Assembly (NCBI GenBank): GCA_016432725.1
Contig: JACJDG010000003.1
Coordinates: 2,542,001-2,606,000 of the forward strand
Length of the DNA: 64,000 bases
Origin: Streptomyces sp. DHE7-1
Lineage (GTDB): Bacteria; Actinomycetota; Actinomycetes; Streptomycetales; Streptomycetaceae
Direction of reading: 5' to 3'
The position numbers and the translations under genes were made by a program. This document shows positions 62,445 through 64,000 of this stretch, in pieces. Below the pieces are notes generated by a model. That model was not told the DNA's origin. It saw only the letters and a list, made by a program, of their open reading frames with translations, and made no database searches. Positions within the stretch are counted from its first letter, which is position 1; each line of letters begins with the position of its first letter.

Positions 62445-64000
62445 TTACTTCTTGCCCTTGCCCGACCCCGCGCTGTCATCGCTGGACAGGACGGCGATGA
62501 AGGCTTCCTGCGGAACCTCCACGGAACCCACCATCTTCATCCGCTTCTTGCCTTCCTTCTGCTTCTCCAGCAGCTTCCGCTTACGGGAGATGTCACCGCC
62601 GTAGCACTTGGCGAGGACGTCCTTGCGGATGGCGCGGATGGTCTCGCGGGCGATGACCCGGGAGCCGATGGCGGCCTGGATGGGCACCTCGAAGGCCTGC
62701 CGCGGGATGAGCTCGCGCAGCTTGGCGACGAGCCGCACGCCGTACGCGTAGGCCGCGTCCTTGTGGGTGATCGCCGAGAAGGCGTCCACCTTGTCGCCGT
62801 GCAGCAGGATGTCGACCTTGACCAGGCTCGACGTCTGCTCGCCGGTGGGCTCGTAGTCCAGCGAGGCGTAGCCGCGGGTCTTGGACTTCAGCTGGTCGAA
62901 GAAGTCGAAGACGATCTCCGCGAGCGGCAGCGTGTAGCGGATCTCGACCCGGTCCTCCGAGAGGTAGTCCATGCCGAGCAGGGTGCCGCGCCGGGTCTGG
63001 CACAGCTCCATGATCGAGCCGATGAACTCGGTGGGCGCGAGGATGGTGGCCCGCACGACCGGCTCGTAGACCTCGTTGATCTTGCCTTCGGGGAACTCGC
63101 TCGGGTTGGTGACCGTGTACTCGGTCCCGTCCTCCATGAGCACCCGGTAGACCACGTTGGGGGCGGTGGCGATCAGGTCGAGACCGAACTCGCGCTCCAG
63201 CCGCTCCCGGATCACGTCCAGGTGCAGCAGGCCGAGGAAGCCCACGCGGAAACCGAAGCCGAGGGCGGCGGACGTCTCCGGCTCGTAGACCAGCGCGGCG
63301 TCGTTGAGCTGCAGCTTGTCCAGGGCCTCGCGCAGCTCGGGGTAGTCGGAGCCGTCCAGCGGATACAGACCCGAGAAGACCATGGGCTTCGGGTCCTTGT
63401 AGCCGCCGAGCGCCTCCGTGGCGCCCTTGACCTGGCTGGTGACGGTGTCGCCGACCTTGGACTGGCGGACGTCCTTCACACCGGTGATCAGGTAGCCCAC
63501 CTCGCCCACGCCGAGACCGTCGGCGGGGAGCATCTCGGGCGAGTTGGTCCCGATCTCCAGCAGTTCGTGCGTGGCGCCGGTCGACATCATCCGGATGCGC
63601 TCACGCTTGTTGAGCTGGCCGTCGATGACACGGACGTACGTCACGACACCGCGGTAGGAGTCGTAGACCGAGTCGAAGATCATCGCGCGGGCGGGGGCGT
63701 CGGCGACCCCGACCGGCGCCGGGATCTCCTTGACGACCCTGTCCAGCAGGGCGTCGACGCCCAGGCCGGTCTTGGCGGAGACCTTGAGCACGTCGTCCGG
63801 GTCGCAGCCGACCAGGTTCGCCAGCTCCTCGGCGAACTTCTCCGGCTGCGCGGCCGGCAGGTCGATCTTGTTCAGCACGGGGATGATCGTGAGGTCGTTC
63901 TCCATCGCCAGGTACAGGTTGGCGAGGGTCTGCGCCTCGATACCCTGGGCGGCGTCGACGAGGAGGACGGTCCCCTCACAGGCGGCCAGCGACCGCGACA
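62445..64000 (-). CDS. lepA: Elongation factor 4 (LepA), 5' end beyond the window
   Basis: Ribosomal back-translocase GTPase. The visible 518 residues begin inside the G domain ([21 protein letters not shown]), continue with the G4 motif [10 protein letters not shown], and run to the LepA C-terminal domain ([21 protein letters not shown]) and a Ser/Gly/Lys tail. The N-terminal GTP-binding motifs lie beyond 64000. The frame is intact here. Confidence 0.96.
   Translation of the reverse strand, partial: SRSLAACEGTVLLVDAAQGIEAQTLANLYLAMENDLTIIPVLNKIDLPAAQPEKFAEELANLVGCDPDDVLKVSAKTGLGVDALLDRVVKEIPAPVGVADAPARAMIFDSVYDSYRGVVTYVRVIDGQLNKRERIRMMSTGATHELLEIGTNSPEMLPADGLGVGEVGYLITGVKDVRQSKVGDTVTSQVKGATEALGGYKDPKPMVFSGLYPLDGSDYPELREALDKLQLNDAALVYEPETSAALGFGFRVGFLGLLHLDVIRERLEREFGLDLIATAPNVVYRVLMEDGTEYTVTNPSEFPEGKINEVYEPVVRATILAPTEFIGSIMELCQTRRGTLLGMDYLSEDRVEIRYTLPLAEIVFDFFDQLKSKTRGYASLDYEPTGEQTSSLVKVDILLHGDKVDAFSAITHKDAAYAYGVRLVAKLRELIPRQAFEVPIQAAIGSRVIARETIRAIRKDVLAKCYGGDISRKRKLLEKQKEGKKRMKMVGSVEVPQEAFIAVLSSDDSAGSGKGKK

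Overview
The window is high-GC actinobacterial DNA, almost certainly from a Streptomyces chromosome core. Codon third positions are overwhelmingly G/C, GTG starts are common, and the gene order (znuACB-zur, uppS, recO, leuA, era, corC-ybeY-phoH, rnz, rsmE, dnaJ-hrcA, hemW, lepA) is the familiar actinobacterial housekeeping order. Several proteins (Zur, PhoH, the M4 protease, the DUF3097 protein) look like typical Streptomyces versions.

Layout. 1-3164: zinc uptake ABC genes and the Zur regulator, with a Zur box at the left edge. 3349-5242 (minus): undecaprenyl diphosphate synthase, RecO and a small protein. 5450-12259: an operon for a peptide-family ABC importer with a fused permease-ATPase, followed by an aldolase of the DHDPS/NanA family. 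With the sialidase at 19366-20552 this suggests sialic acid scavenging. 12294-19215 (minus): a polymorphic-toxin locus made of an SseB-like protein, a helical secretion-type protein, a large RHS/YD-repeat toxin and two tandem immunity genes that are visibly poorer in GC. 20608-23345: a TerB-like protein, leuA and its leucine leader peptide. 23561-27542: an M4 metalloprotease with an emfourin-like inhibitor, then a GH1 glucosidase with an MFS transporter. 27546-36376: two Xre regulator/target pairs, era, amtB-glnK with a GlnR box, and small enzymes. 36373-39275: corC, ybeY, phoH. 39420-42950: a PfkB sugar kinase and a D-glucarate pathway pair (gudD, kdgD). 43254-52972: an MFS protein, adenosine deaminase, RNase Z, a HIT protein, tricorn protease, a lipoprotein, RsmE and a nitronate monooxygenase. 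53131-64000: the dnaJ-hrcA heat-shock operon with CIRCE, a metallo-beta-lactamase-fold protein, DUF3097, hemW, a SpoIIE-type phosphatase, fadD, and lepA cut by the right edge.

Reading frames are broken in about 26 genes, including essential ones (era, uppS, rsmE, hemW, phoH). I count about 46 breaks. Every one can be repaired by adding a single base, usually in a short G or C run. This pattern points to deletion-biased sequencing or assembly error rather than pseudogenes. I therefore give full gene spans and note the likely break points. I saw no rRNA, tRNA, CRISPR array or insertion sequence.
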